DNA of 64,000 nt, taken from assembly GCF_013363995.1 (NCBI RefSeq), contig NZ_JABWGO010000003.1:372001-436000 (forward strand), written 5' to 3'. Position numbers and translations under genes: made by a program. Under the pieces are notes generated by a model that saw nothing but the letters and a program-made list of their open reading frames with translations, searched no databases and was not told where the DNA came from. Below, piece after piece: positions 41,055-49,412 of the stretch (position 1 is its first letter; each line of letters opens with the position of its first letter). This DNA comes from Nonomuraea rhodomycinica. Lineage in GTDB: Bacteria > Actinomycetota > Actinomycetes > Streptosporangiales > Streptosporangiaceae.

Positions 41055-41858
41055 ATGACGACGACCCACACGATCACCGTGCCCGGAGCGCGGATCACCT
41101 ACGACGTGCGGGGCGACGGCCCCGTGCTGGTGCTGGCGGGCTTCCCGATGACGGCCGGCCCGTTCGCCGCGCTGGCCCAGACCCTCGCGGACCACCACAC
41201 CGTGGTCACCTTCGACCCCCGCGGCATGGGCCGCAGCCCGGCCGACGACCCCGGCCAGGGCTCCACCCCCGAACGGCGGGCGGACGACGTGGCGGCCGTC
41301 CTGGACGCCATCGGCGCCGACGATGCGGACTTCCTGGGCAGCAGCGGCGGCGGGATCACCGGGCTGGCGCTGGCCGCGAGGCGTCCGGAGCGGGTCCGCG
41401 TCCTCGTCGCGCACGAGCCGCCGCTGTTCGAACTGCTGCCGGACGTGGCCGAGCGGCGTGCCGCGGTCGAGAGGGTCGTCGCGACCCACCGGAGCGAGGG
41501 CGTGCGCGCGGCCCTGGCGAGGTTCATGACCGACGTCGTCGGACACGACCCGGCCATGGGCGAGAACGCCGCCCGGCACTCCTCGGAACAGGACCTCGCC
41601 GACTTCGCCCGGCTCTTCGCCCTCGAACTGCGCAGCACCACCGGCCATGTCCCGGACCTCGCCGCCCTGGCCGGCGGCCGGGTCGTGGTGGGCGTCGGAG
41701 CCGCCTCCGCGCGCCTGGTCACCAGCCGTACCTCGCTGGCCCTGGCCGCGCGCCTGGGCCTCGAGCCGGTCGAGTTCCCCGGCGGGCACGGCGGTTTCCG
41801 CACCCATCCCGAGCAGTTCGCCGAGGTCCTCCGCCGGACGCTGGCCGCTCACCCCTGA
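41055..41858 (+). CDS. alpha/beta hydrolase
   Basis: 267 residues. Oxyanion region VLAGFPMTAGPF, DPRGMGRSP, nucleophile elbow GSSGGGITG (Ser about residue 98) and C-terminal His in FPGGHGGFRTHPEQF. Resembles hydrolases that act on esters or peroxy acids; the substrate is not predictable. ATG 41055 is the first codon of the conserved domain; a long upstream frame runs through the operators. Downstream gene: haloacid dehalogenase. Confidence 0.9.
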   Translation: MTTTHTITVPGARITYDVRGDGPVLVLAGFPMTAGPFAALAQTLADHHTVVTFDPRGMGRSPADDPGQGSTPERRADDVAAVLDAIGADDADFLGSSGGGITGLALAARRPERVRVLVAHEPPLFELLPDVAERRAAVERVVATHRSEGVRAALARFMTDVVGHDPAMGENAARHSSEQDLADFARLFALELRSTTGHVPDLAALAGGRVVVGVGAASARLVTSRTSLALAARLGLEPVEFPGGHGGFRTHPEQFAEVLRRTLAAHP

Positions 41859-41968
41859 CGGGCGGCCGAGTCGGACGCGCCGACGCTTCCGACGCCGCCG
41901 CACGGGCACACCAGAAGGCACGGGTACACGAGAAGGCACGGGCACGCACGAGAAGGCAGGAGGTGCTC

Positions 41969-42694
41969 ATGCGGGAGTTCGACCCGGCTGAGATCCGCGT
42001 GGTGGCCTGCGACATCTTCGGCACGACCGTCGACTGGCGCACCGGGGTCGCCGACCAGGTCGCCCGGATCGCGGCCGATCACGGGCTGAGCCTGGACGGC
42101 GGCGCGTTCGCCGACGCCTGGCGCGACCGCTACCTGCCGTCCCTGCGACGCGTGAACCGTGGCGAGCGCGACTGGGCCCCCCTCGACACCCTGCACCGCG
42201 AGTCGCTGGACGAGCTCCTCGACGAGCGCGGCGCCGGGAGCGCGTTCGACGACGCGGCGCGCCGGCGGCTCGTCCACGCCTGGCACCGCCTGCCCGCCTG
42301 GGCGGACGCGGTGGCGGGACTGGCCAGGCTGCGCCGCCGCTTCGTCGTGACCACCTTGTCGAACGGCGGATTCGCGCTGCTGACGACCCTGGTCAAGGCG
42401 GCGGGACTGCCCTTCGACTGCATCGTGTCGGCCGAGCTCGCCCGCGCCTACAAGCCGGCGCCCCGCGCCTATCTCACCGCCGCCGAACTGCTCGACGTCG
42501 AGCCGGGGCAGGTCCTGCTGGTCGCCGCGCACCGGTGGGACATCGACGGCGCCCGCGACGCGGGGCTCGCCACCGCGTTCCTCGAACGGCCGCTGGAGAA
42601 GGGCCCCGGCCGCACCGCCGACCGGGCGGCCGACGTCGCCGCCGATCTCAGCGTGACCGGCTTCGACCACCTGGCCGGCGTTCTGGGCTGCTGA
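41969..42694 (+). CDS. haloacid dehalogenase type II (HAD superfamily)
   Basis: A 241-residue HAD hydrolase: nucleophile Asp in ACDIFGTTVDWRTG (about residue 15), TLSNGGFALL with the motif II Ser/Asn, Lys in ARAYKPAPRAY and the acidic end VAAHRWDIDGARDAG. The FGT-VDW form is that of L-2-haloacid dehalogenases. AGGAGG precedes ATG 41969. Upstream, at 41890-41955, is a 18-20 bp ACGGGCAC...AGAAGGC repeat. The 3' end overlaps AraC by 47 bp. Confidence 0.9.
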   Translation: MREFDPAEIRVVACDIFGTTVDWRTGVADQVARIAADHGLSLDGGAFADAWRDRYLPSLRRVNRGERDWAPLDTLHRESLDELLDERGAGSAFDDAARRRLVHAWHRLPAWADAVAGLARLRRRFVVTTLSNGGFALLTTLVKAAGLPFDCIVSAELARAYKPAPRAYLTAAELLDVEPGQVLLVAAHRWDIDGARDAGLATAFLERPLEKGPGRTADRAADVAADLSVTGFDHLAGVLGC

Positions 42695-43577
42695 GCGACG
42701 CCGGGGCCCCGCCGTCGGTGGCTGATCGGCTGCGCCGCCGGTACTCGGTGGGCGTCAGCCCGACCAGCGTACGGAAGCGGCGGGCGAAGTAGGTCGGGTC
42801 GTCCCAGCCGACGGCGGCGCCGACCCGGGCGGCCGGCAGGGACGAGTGCGCCAGCAGGGTGGCGGCCCGCTCGGCCCGCAGCCGGGCCAGGAAGTCCAGC
42901 GGCGTCAACCCGACGTACCGCTTGAACAGCCGGCCGAGATGGGCGGCGTCCAGGTTGACCGCGCGGGCGAGGTCGTCCAGCCGCCACGGATGGGCGGGCG
43001 CCGCCTCCAGCCGGGCGACGGTGGCGGCGACGGCGGGATGGACGACGGGCTCGGGCGCCCCCGGTCCGGGGTCGCCGCCGTCGGCCAGCACGCCGAGCAC
43101 GGTGACCAGCCGGCCCAGCACGCGCCCCGGACGGCTCGGCTCGGCTCCGAGGTCGCGTTCGAGGAGGCCGATCTCCGCGATGGCCTCCTCGGCGGCGGCC
43201 GGATCGACGGCGGTCACCGCCACGCCGTGCGTGCCGGCCGCCACCGGGCCGGTCCACAGCATCCGGCGCAGCATCGGGATGTCGTACAGCGCCGACAGCT
43301 CGGCCCGCAGCGCCTGGGCGGACAGGCAGCAGTTGGCGACCGTCAGGTCCGCGCAGTCCCGGAACCCGTGCCAGGCGCCGGGGCGGAGCACGATGACCTG
43401 CCCGGGCCGCAGCGGATGCTCGCCCTGGCTGGTCACGTGCCGGCCGTGACCGGTCCCGATCACCGCGATCTCGAGGAAGTCGTGCGCGTGCGCCTCGATG
43501 TCGAGATCCAGGAGGTGGACGCCGCCGAGGACCGGGCGCCCGGTGAACAGCGCGTGCTCGTGCAGCGTGGCCGGCAT
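42648..43577 (-). CDS. AraC family transcriptional regulator
   Basis: 309 residues: an N-terminal cupin sensor (HAHDFLEIAVIGTGHGRHVT, LRPGAWHGF) and a C-terminal double HTH (residues 195-290; DLARAVNLDAAHLGRLFKRYVGLTPLDFLARLR, FRTLVGLTPTEYRR). It diverges from a phytanoyl-CoA dioxygenase-like gene 100 bp away, its likely target. The C-terminal tail overlaps the convergent dehalogenase. Confidence 0.92.
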   Translation of the reverse strand: MPATLHEHALFTGRPVLGGVHLLDLDIEAHAHDFLEIAVIGTGHGRHVTSQGEHPLRPGQVIVLRPGAWHGFRDCADLTVANCCLSAQALRAELSALYDIPMLRRMLWTGPVAAGTHGVAVTAVDPAAAEEAIAEIGLLERDLGAEPSRPGRVLGRLVTVLGVLADGGDPGPGAPEPVVHPAVAATVARLEAAPAHPWRLDDLARAVNLDAAHLGRLFKRYVGLTPLDFLARLRAERAATLLAHSSLPAARVGAAVGWDDPTYFARRFRTLVGLTPTEYRRRSRSATDGGAPASLSSPERRPGGRSRSR

Positions 43578-43677
43578 GTCGGGATCGTACGACTGCTCGC
43601 CGGGATCGGCCTAGCCCCCGGCGGTCCGCCTCGGCGACGCTTGCAGGGTCCCGACACGCGGATTGCGGAGGTAGAAG

Positions 43678-44469
43678 ATGGCGACGACCACGAGCGAGCA
43701 GTACGGCAGCGACGTCGGAGCCGACGGGCGGGTGCCGGAGGAGCTGGTGGCGGCGTACCGCGAACACGGTTTCGTCCGAGTGCGAGGCGTCCTCGGCCCC
43801 GGCGAGGTGGAGCGTTTCCGGGCGAGCGCCGAGGAGTTCCTGGAGGCGCATCGCGCGGAGAGCCTGGAGCAGCAGGGCGTCTTCAGCCAGCTCGTCAACG
43901 TCTGGCAGCGCGACCGGACGCTGCGCGAGCTCACGCTCCATCCGCGGCTCGCCCGCGTCGCCGAGCAGCTCGCCGGGTTCCCGCTGCGGCTCTGGCACGA
44001 CCACATGCTGGTCAAGGAGCCGCACAACAACGCCGCCACGGAGTTCCACCAGGACCGGCCGTACTGGCCGCACACGGGCGACCGGCTCCCGCTGTCGGCG
44101 TGGATCGCGCTGGTCGACGTGCCGCCGGAGCGCGGCTGCATGACCTTCCTGCCCGGCACTCAGGACCGCACCGGCCTGCGCCCGCAGGACCTGCACCACG
44201 AGGAGGACCTGTTCGAGATGGATCCGTCCCTGCGCTGGATCCCCCGGGTCACCGTGCCGCTCCGCGCCGGCGACTGCACCTTCCACAGCGGCTACACCGG
44301 CCACATGGCGCTGCCCAACCGCACCGACCAGGCCCGGCTCGCCCACGTCACCATCTACATGGACGAGGAGACGCGGTACGACGGGAGCCGGCACGTCGTG
44401 ACCGACCCGCTCGGACTCGCCGCGGGGGACCGGCTGGACGGCGCCGCCTTCCCCCGCCCCTGGGCGTAG
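43678..44469 (+). CDS. phytanoyl-CoA dioxygenase (PhyH) family oxygenase
   Basis: A 263-residue Fe(II)/2-oxoglutarate dioxygenase: HxD in TEFHQDRPYWP (about residue 123), distal His and Arg in FHSGYTGHMALPNRTDQARLAH, and LSAWIALVDVPPERGCM as in the family. Hydroxylates a small molecule; the substrate is unknown. ATG 43678 follows GGAGG. Controlled by the divergent AraC (inference). Confidence 0.92.
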   Translation: MATTTSEQYGSDVGADGRVPEELVAAYREHGFVRVRGVLGPGEVERFRASAEEFLEAHRAESLEQQGVFSQLVNVWQRDRTLRELTLHPRLARVAEQLAGFPLRLWHDHMLVKEPHNNAATEFHQDRPYWPHTGDRLPLSAWIALVDVPPERGCMTFLPGTQDRTGLRPQDLHHEEDLFEMDPSLRWIPRVTVPLRAGDCTFHSGYTGHMALPNRTDQARLAHVTIYMDEETRYDGSRHVVTDPLGLAAGDRLDGAAFPRPWA

Positions 44470-44506
44470 GCGGCGCGGCTCGGGAGGGGCGCCGGGGGAG
44501 CGGGGC

Positions 44507-45109
44507 TCAGCGGACCCGGTCGTAGATCAAGGACAGGGTGCCGTGCTCGCCCGCGGCCTGGCTGACCAGCGACCACCGCCCCTCGGGCAGGCCGTCGTCG
44601 AAGAGGCGCGGCCCGCCGCCGAGGAAGACCGGGAAGATCGTGAGCGCCAGCCGGTCCACCTGGTCGGCGGCCAGCAGCGCCTTGATGACGCTGGCGCTGG
44701 AGAGCACGAGGATGTCGCCGCCCCCGGTCGCCTTGAGGTCCTCGACCACCTCGGCGGCCGGCTTGTCGGCGATCGTCGTCCGCTCCCACGGCGCCTCGGC
44801 CAGGCTGGAGGACAGGACGACCTTGTCGGCGTCGACGAGCCACTTCGCGAAACCCTCGTCGCGCGGGTCGGCGCCCTCCATGCCGATGACGGTGGGCCAG
44901 AAACCGAGGAAGCCCTCGGCGTTGACCCGGCCGAGCAGGGCCGTCGTCGCCGGCTCCCAGAGGCTCGTCAGGTGGTCGCGGGCGACGTCGGTGACGGCGT
45001 ACGGCATCACCCAGCTCATGTCGAGGGGGTCGCCCGGCCGGGCGTAGTGGCCGTCGAGGGAGAGGCTCATGTTGGTGACGACCCTGCGGGCGCTGGTCTG
45101 CTCGGTCAC
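44507..45109 (-). CDS. dihydrofolate-reductase/RibD C-domain family protein
   Basis: A 200-residue protein of the RibD_C/DHFR-like fold common in actinobacteria (VVTNMSLSLDGHYARPGDPLD; TALLGRVNAEGFLGFWP; GGDILVLSSASVIKALL; LTIFPVFLGGGPRLF). Probably an NADPH-dependent reductase, not the essential folA or ribD. GTG 45109 follows AAGGAG and overlaps the stop of the ArsR-AHSA1 gene (GTGA). Confidence 0.88.
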   Translation of the reverse strand: MTEQTSARRVVTNMSLSLDGHYARPGDPLDMSWVMPYAVTDVARDHLTSLWEPATTALLGRVNAEGFLGFWPTVIGMEGADPRDEGFAKWLVDADKVVLSSSLAEAPWERTTIADKPAAEVVEDLKATGGGDILVLSSASVIKALLAADQVDRLALTIFPVFLGGGPRLFDDGLPEGRWSLVSQAAGEHGTLSLIYDRVR

Positions 45110-45996
45110 TTGGTGCTCCTTGTGTCGTTGTCGTGGGTGACGTCGGTGACGTCGGTGTTGGGGGTGTTCGAGGCGCCGGGGTGCTGCGCGGCGAGGTTCG
45201 CCGCGAGCTTGTCGAGGCTCTGGCCGAAGCCGATCTCGATGCCCGCGACGAAGTCCGCGGAGGGCACTGTGCTGTCGATGATCTGGTACTGGACGTCGAG
45301 GTCCGTGCCGGTGCTGGTCGGACGCAGTCCGAGGGTGACGTGGGCGGTGAAGGCCGGCCCGCCGTCGGGAAGCAGGGGGGAGAGCCGGTAGGACAGGCGC
45401 TCGCCGGGGCGTACGTCCTCCACGACCCCCTCCCCGCGCCCGGCGACCGGGTCGGAGTCGCCGGCGTCCTCGGCGTCGCGGTACTCCAGGACGATCCGCC
45501 CGCCCGGCCGCGCGTCGAACACGAGCTCGGAGACACGCAGGTCCTCGGGCGTCCACCAGCGGGCCAGCAGGGACGTCTCGGTCAGGTGGCGCCAGACCAG
45601 CTCGGGGCCGCCCGCCAGCGACCGGACGAACCTGAACGAGCGTCCGTCGGCCCACCCCGCCTCCTCCGCGGCGAGTCGTTCCGCCTGGAGGCTCACCCCG
45701 TAGCGGTCGAACGTCTCGCGCGGGCCGCCGGCCCGGTCGGCGGTGTCGGCGAGCCGGCTCAGCGCGGCCGCCAGCTCCCGCAGGGGATCGGGCCGGAGCG
45801 CGTAGACGCGGCGCTGGCCGCTGCGCCGGGAGGTGACGACCCCGGCGCGTTCGAGGGTCTGCAGGTGCTTGGTCGTCTGCGGCTGGCGCGCCTCGGCGAG
45901 CCGGGCGAGGACCCCGACGGGGCGGGGCCGCTCGGCCAGCAGGTTCACGAGCCGCCACCGGGCCGGGTCGGCCAGTGCGGCGAGGAGTGCGTCCAT
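45106..45996 (-). CDS. ArsR HTH fused to AHSA1/SRPBCC domain
   Basis: 296 residues: ArsR winged helix at 1-90 (LLAALADPARWRLVNLLAERP; ARQPQTTKHLQTLERAGVV) joined to an Aha1-like SRPBCC domain at 125-275 (GPELVWRHLTETSLLARWWTPEDL, GGRIVLEYRDAED). In other actinobacteria these two domains are usually separate neighbouring genes. Here one protein could sense its ligand and bind DNA directly. Translationally coupled to the reductase gene. An AT-rich 12-bp palindrome lies 21 bp upstream. Confidence 0.9.
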   Translation of the reverse strand: MDALLAALADPARWRLVNLLAERPRPVGVLARLAEARQPQTTKHLQTLERAGVVTSRRSGQRRVYALRPDPLRELAAALSRLADTADRAGGPRETFDRYGVSLQAERLAAEEAGWADGRSFRFVRSLAGGPELVWRHLTETSLLARWWTPEDLRVSELVFDARPGGRIVLEYRDAEDAGDSDPVAGRGEGVVEDVRPGERLSYRLSPLLPDGGPAFTAHVTLGLRPTSTGTDLDVQYQIIDSTVPSADFVAGIEIGFGQSLDKLAANLAAQHPGASNTPNTDVTDVTHDNDTRSTK

Positions 45997-46016
45997 GCCG
46001 AGAAGTATGCTCCATG

Positions 46017-46028
46017 GCGAATATTCGC
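46017..46028. promoter_or_regulatory. GCGAATATTCGC operator
   Basis: A perfect 12-bp palindrome 20 bp upstream of the ArsR-AHSA1 start and about 70 bp before the histidine kinase; a probable ArsR site. Confidence 0.65.
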
Positions 46029-46100
46029 GTCAAGGAATATCTGAGGAATCGTCCTTTCGGCCGGTGTGACGCGCGGCCGTGAGTCCCTAACCTGAACGCC

Positions 46101-47540
46101 GTGCCCGCCCCGGACGGCCTCCGCTCCGCCTCACCACGCCCCGGCGATCCCGGCCCCGGTCATCCGCGGCCCGACCGCCCGGCTCCCGACGCGCCCGCCC
46201 GGCCCGAGGCCGCTGGTGAGGACCCGCACGCGCTCGCGGGGCCGGAGGATCCGGGCGGGGACCTGCCCACGTCTGCCAGGCCGGACGATCCGGGTGCGGA
46301 CCTGCGCGCGTCCGCCCAGCCGGACGACCCGCGCGGGGCCGGCCGGGGCGACGTGCGGGAGCGGACGCCTCAGGAACGTCGCCGGGCGGCGATGGACGCG
46401 GGCCTCGCGGCGGTGTTCGCCCTGACGGCGGGCTACGTGGCGTACCGGATCGCGGGGAGCTGGGGCGGCGGCGCGTGGTGGTTCGGGTGCGCCGCCGGGA
46501 CGGTGGTGTGCGTCATCGCGCTGCTGCGCCGCGGGCATCGCGCCCGGGCGGCCGCCGCCGGCCTGGCCGTCGCCGCGGCGGCCGTCCTGACCGCCCGTCT
46601 CGCGCACCTGCCCGCCGAGCCCGGCCCGGCCATGGCGCTCGCGCTGGCCGTCCTCATCGGCTCCGCCGTCCGGGCCCTCCCGCGGCGGCAGGCGGGCGCG
46701 GTCGCGGCGGGAGGACTCGCCGTCGCGGTGCTCGCGTTCGCCGCCTCCGCCGCGCACGCGACCGTGGCCGAGCTGTACGGCCTGGCCTGGCTCGCCGCCA
46801 CCGGCCTCGCGCTGGGCGCGCGCCTGCTCCGCGCCCGCCGCCGGGCCGCCATGGAGCGGGTACGCCGGGACGAACGCCTCCGGCTGGCCAGGGAGCTGCA
46901 CGACGTCGTCGCCCACCACGTCACCAGCGTGGTGCTCCAGACCCAGGCCGCCCGGCTCGTGGCCCGCCGGCGCCCCGACGGGGTGGACGCCTGCCTGGCC
47001 GGTATCGAGGCCGCCGGCTCCGACGCCCTCGCCGGGGCCCGCCGCGTCGTCGGGCTCCTGCGCGACGACACCCCCTCCCCGGCGCCCGCTCCCGCCGCCG
47101 TCTCCCCCCACGGGGAGCGGCTCGGCGAGCTGGTGCGGCGCTTCACCGGCCCTCCCGTACGCCTGCGGCTCCCCGAGGGCGAGCCCGGATGGCCGCCCGA
47201 GGTCGCCACCACCGTCTACCGGATCGTCCAGGAGTCCCTCACGAACGTCTCCCGCCACGCCCCCCACGCCGGCTCCGTCTCGGTCACCGTGGCCGAGGAC
47301 CACGGCGTGATCACCGTCGAGGTGGCCGACGACGCCCCGCCCGTCCCCGCCCGCCGCCTGCGCCGGGGCGGCGCGGGCGGCGGCCTCGGAGCAGGCGCGC
47401 GAGGCGGCGGGTACGGCCTGGTCGGCATGCGGGAACGCCTGGACGCCCTCGGCGGCACGCTCACCGCCGGTCCGCGCCCGCGGGGCGCCGGCTGGGCCGT
47501 GCGGGCCACCCTGCCCGTCCCCGCGCGCGGGCGCCGATGA
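46101..47540 (+). CDS. sensor histidine kinase (NarL-type system)
   Basis: 479 residues. A Pro/Asp-rich, low-complexity cytoplasmic leader (1-95) precedes five to six membrane segments (about 97-240). Then comes a HisKA_3 domain with phospho-acceptor His in ARELHDVVAHHVTSVVLQ (about residue 270) and a HATPase domain ending GYGLVGMRERLDALGG. TAACCT lies 7 bases before the GTG, so the message may be leaderless. The long leader may be partly untranslated if a later start is used. Stop overlaps the regulator start (ATGA). Confidence 0.9.
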   Translation: MPAPDGLRSASPRPGDPGPGHPRPDRPAPDAPARPEAAGEDPHALAGPEDPGGDLPTSARPDDPGADLRASAQPDDPRGAGRGDVRERTPQERRRAAMDAGLAAVFALTAGYVAYRIAGSWGGGAWWFGCAAGTVVCVIALLRRGHRARAAAAGLAVAAAAVLTARLAHLPAEPGPAMALALAVLIGSAVRALPRRQAGAVAAGGLAVAVLAFAASAAHATVAELYGLAWLAATGLALGARLLRARRRAAMERVRRDERLRLARELHDVVAHHVTSVVLQTQAARLVARRRPDGVDACLAGIEAAGSDALAGARRVVGLLRDDTPSPAPAPAAVSPHGERLGELVRRFTGPPVRLRLPEGEPGWPPEVATTVYRIVQESLTNVSRHAPHAGSVSVTVAEDHGVITVEVADDAPPVPARRLRRGGAGGGLGAGARGGGYGLVGMRERLDALGGTLTAGPRPRGAGWAVRATLPVPARGRR

Positions 47541-48184
47541 CGATCAGGGTGCTGCTGGCCGACGACCAGGCGATGGTCCGCGCCAGCCTGCGGATCATCC
47601 TGGAGGACGAGCCGGGCGTCAGCGTGGTGGCCGAGGCCGCCGACGGCGAGGAGGCGGTCGCGCTGGCCCGCGAGCTGCGCCCCGACGTGTGCCTCGTGGA
47701 CGTGCAGATGCCCCGCCTCGACGGCGTCGCCGTCACCCGCGCCCTGGCCGGCCCCGGCGTGCCGGACCCGCTGCGGGTGGTGGTCGTCACGACGTTCGAC
47801 CTGGACGCGTACGTCCACGGGGCGCTGCTCGGCGGGGCGGCCGGGTTCGTGCTGAAGGACGCGGGCCCCGCCCTACTGGTGGAGGCCGTGCGGGCGGCGC
47901 ACGCCGGGGACGCGCTCATCTCGCCGTCGGTCACGCTGCGGCTGCTGAGCCGCCTCGCGGGCACCGGGCACGGCCCCGGGCGGAGGCCCGTACGGGCTCT
48001 GTCGGAACGAGAGGCCGAGGTGGTGCGGGCGGTCGCCCGGGGGCGCACCAACCAGGAGATCGCCGCGGAGCTGTCCATCTCGCTGAGCACGGTCAAGGGG
48101 CACATCGCCGGCGTGCTGGCCAAGCTCGGCGCCCGCAACCGGGTCGAGATCGCCGCCTGGGCCTGGGAGAACCGCGCCGTGTAG
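47537..48184 (+). CDS. NarL/FixJ response regulator
   Basis: 215 residues: receiver domain with acidic pair LLADDQ, phospho-Asp in CLVDVQMPRLDG (about residue 54) and Lys in FVLKDAG. A LuxR-type HTH lies at 150-205 (LSEREAEVVRAVARGRTNQEIAAELSISLSTVKGHIAGVLAKL). Co-translated with the kinase. The target is unknown; no export genes sit immediately downstream. Confidence 0.94.
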   Translation: MTIRVLLADDQAMVRASLRIILEDEPGVSVVAEAADGEEAVALARELRPDVCLVDVQMPRLDGVAVTRALAGPGVPDPLRVVVVTTFDLDAYVHGALLGGAAGFVLKDAGPALLVEAVRAAHAGDALISPSVTLRLLSRLAGTGHGPGRRPVRALSEREAEVVRAVARGRTNQEIAAELSISLSTVKGHIAGVLAKLGARNRVEIAAWAWENRAV

Positions 48185-48248
48185 CGATACCCGCACATCG
48201 GGTGCGCCCGGGGCTAGCGGCGGGAGACGCGGACGCGGTGGGCGCTCG

Positions 48249-49256
48249 TCAGCGGGTGCGGGCGGTGGACGCCCGCTCGACCAGGTCGGGCTGGAAGATG
48301 ACCTGGCGGTGCTCGTGGAAGTCCGGCTGGTTGGCCTCCTCCAGGAGCATGAGCGCGGCCGTGTGGCCGAGCTGCTCGCGCGGCTGCCGGATCGACGACA
48401 GCGGCACGGCCGCCGCCGCGGCGAAGTCGATGTCGTCGTAGCCCAGGATCGCCACGTCGTCCGGCACCCGCAGGCCGTGCCGCGTCAGCTCCTGGAGCAC
48501 GCCCAGTGCGACCAGGTCGTTCGCGCAGAAGACCGCCGTGGGGCGGTCGGCGCGGGACATGCCGGCCACCTCCTCGCCGGCGGTGCGGCCGGTGGCGACG
48601 GTCAGGTCCGGCAGCGCGATGACGGTCAGCCGGTCGCCGGGCGCCATCGCGCCCGCCAGCCCCTGGTGGCGCTCCTCCACCTGGCGGACGGTGAACGGCC
48701 CGCCCGCGAACGCGATGTGGCGATGCCCCCGCTCCCGCAGGTGCAGGCCGGCCAGCCGGCCGCCGAGGACGTCGTCGGCCGCGACCGCGCAGCCCCGGCC
48801 CTGCCGCGAGGAGTTGTCGAACACGACCACCGGGATGCCGCGCGCCACGAGCCGGCCCAGCCGCCGGTCCTGTCCCTCGGCGTTCACCGGCGTGATCAGC
48901 ACGCCGAAGGGCCGCTCCTCCTCGAACATCTCCAGCAGCCGCGCCTCGCGCGCGGCGTCCTTGCTGCTGTTGACCACCATGACGTTGAGGTCGGCGGTCT
49001 CCGCCGCGGCCTCCACGCCGCGCAGCACGTCGATGACGAACGGGTTGGACAGGTCGAGCGCCACGACGCCGATGGTCCGGCTGCGCCCGGCCCGCAGGTG
49101 GCGCGCCGAGCCGTTGCGCACGTAGCCGAGCTGGGCCACCGCCGCCTGCACCCGCACCCGGGTCTCCTGCGCCACGAGTTCGGGACGGTTGAGCACGTTG
49201 CTGACGGTGCCCACGGAGACTCCGGCGAGGCGGGCGACCTCTTTGATGCTCGACAT
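48249..49256 (-). CDS. LacI family transcriptional regulator
   Basis: 335 residues: LacI HTH at 3-50 (IKEVARLAGVSVGTVSNVLNRPELV) with hinge, then a periplasmic-binding-protein-like sugar domain (IGVVALDLSNPFVIDVLRGVE; AILGYDDIDFAAAAAVPLSSIRQP). No sugar transporter is adjacent; the target may be distant. A GAAA-N4-TTTC site about 70 bp upstream resembles LacI operators. Confidence 0.93.
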   Translation of the reverse strand: MSSIKEVARLAGVSVGTVSNVLNRPELVAQETRVRVQAAVAQLGYVRNGSARHLRAGRSRTIGVVALDLSNPFVIDVLRGVEAAAETADLNVMVVNSSKDAAREARLLEMFEEERPFGVLITPVNAEGQDRRLGRLVARGIPVVVFDNSSRQGRGCAVAADDVLGGRLAGLHLRERGHRHIAFAGGPFTVRQVEERHQGLAGAMAPGDRLTVIALPDLTVATGRTAGEEVAGMSRADRPTAVFCANDLVALGVLQELTRHGLRVPDDVAILGYDDIDFAAAAAVPLSSIRQPREQLGHTAALMLLEEANQPDFHEHRQVIFQPDLVERASTARTR

Positions 49257-49323
49257 CGTTCCTCGTGTCCGCTGGGCGCTCTGCCGGCCAACGTGATCAT
49301 ACCGTACGGGTCCCGCCCTGATC

Positions 49324-49335
49324 GAAACGATTTTC
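49324..49335. promoter_or_regulatory. possible LacI operator
   Basis: GAAACGATTTTC (GAAA-N4-TTTC) between the divergent LacI and P450 genes, next to the TAAGGC palindromes. Confidence 0.4.
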
Positions 49336-49341
49336 TGCGGT

Positions 49342-49374
49342 TAAGGCGATTGCCTTATTAAGGCGGCTGCCTTA
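49342..49374. promoter_or_regulatory. double TAAGGC operator of P450 cassette 2
   Basis: Two perfect 16-bp palindromes, TAAGGC-N4-GCCTTA, at 49342-49357 and 49359-49374, 17 bp centre to centre, 38 bp before the P450 start. Same design as the single TAAGCC-N4-GACTTA at 11272. Confidence 0.85.
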
Positions 49375-49412
49375 GCGTCAAGATCGACCCGACATCGACT
49401 TGAGGGGGCGTC

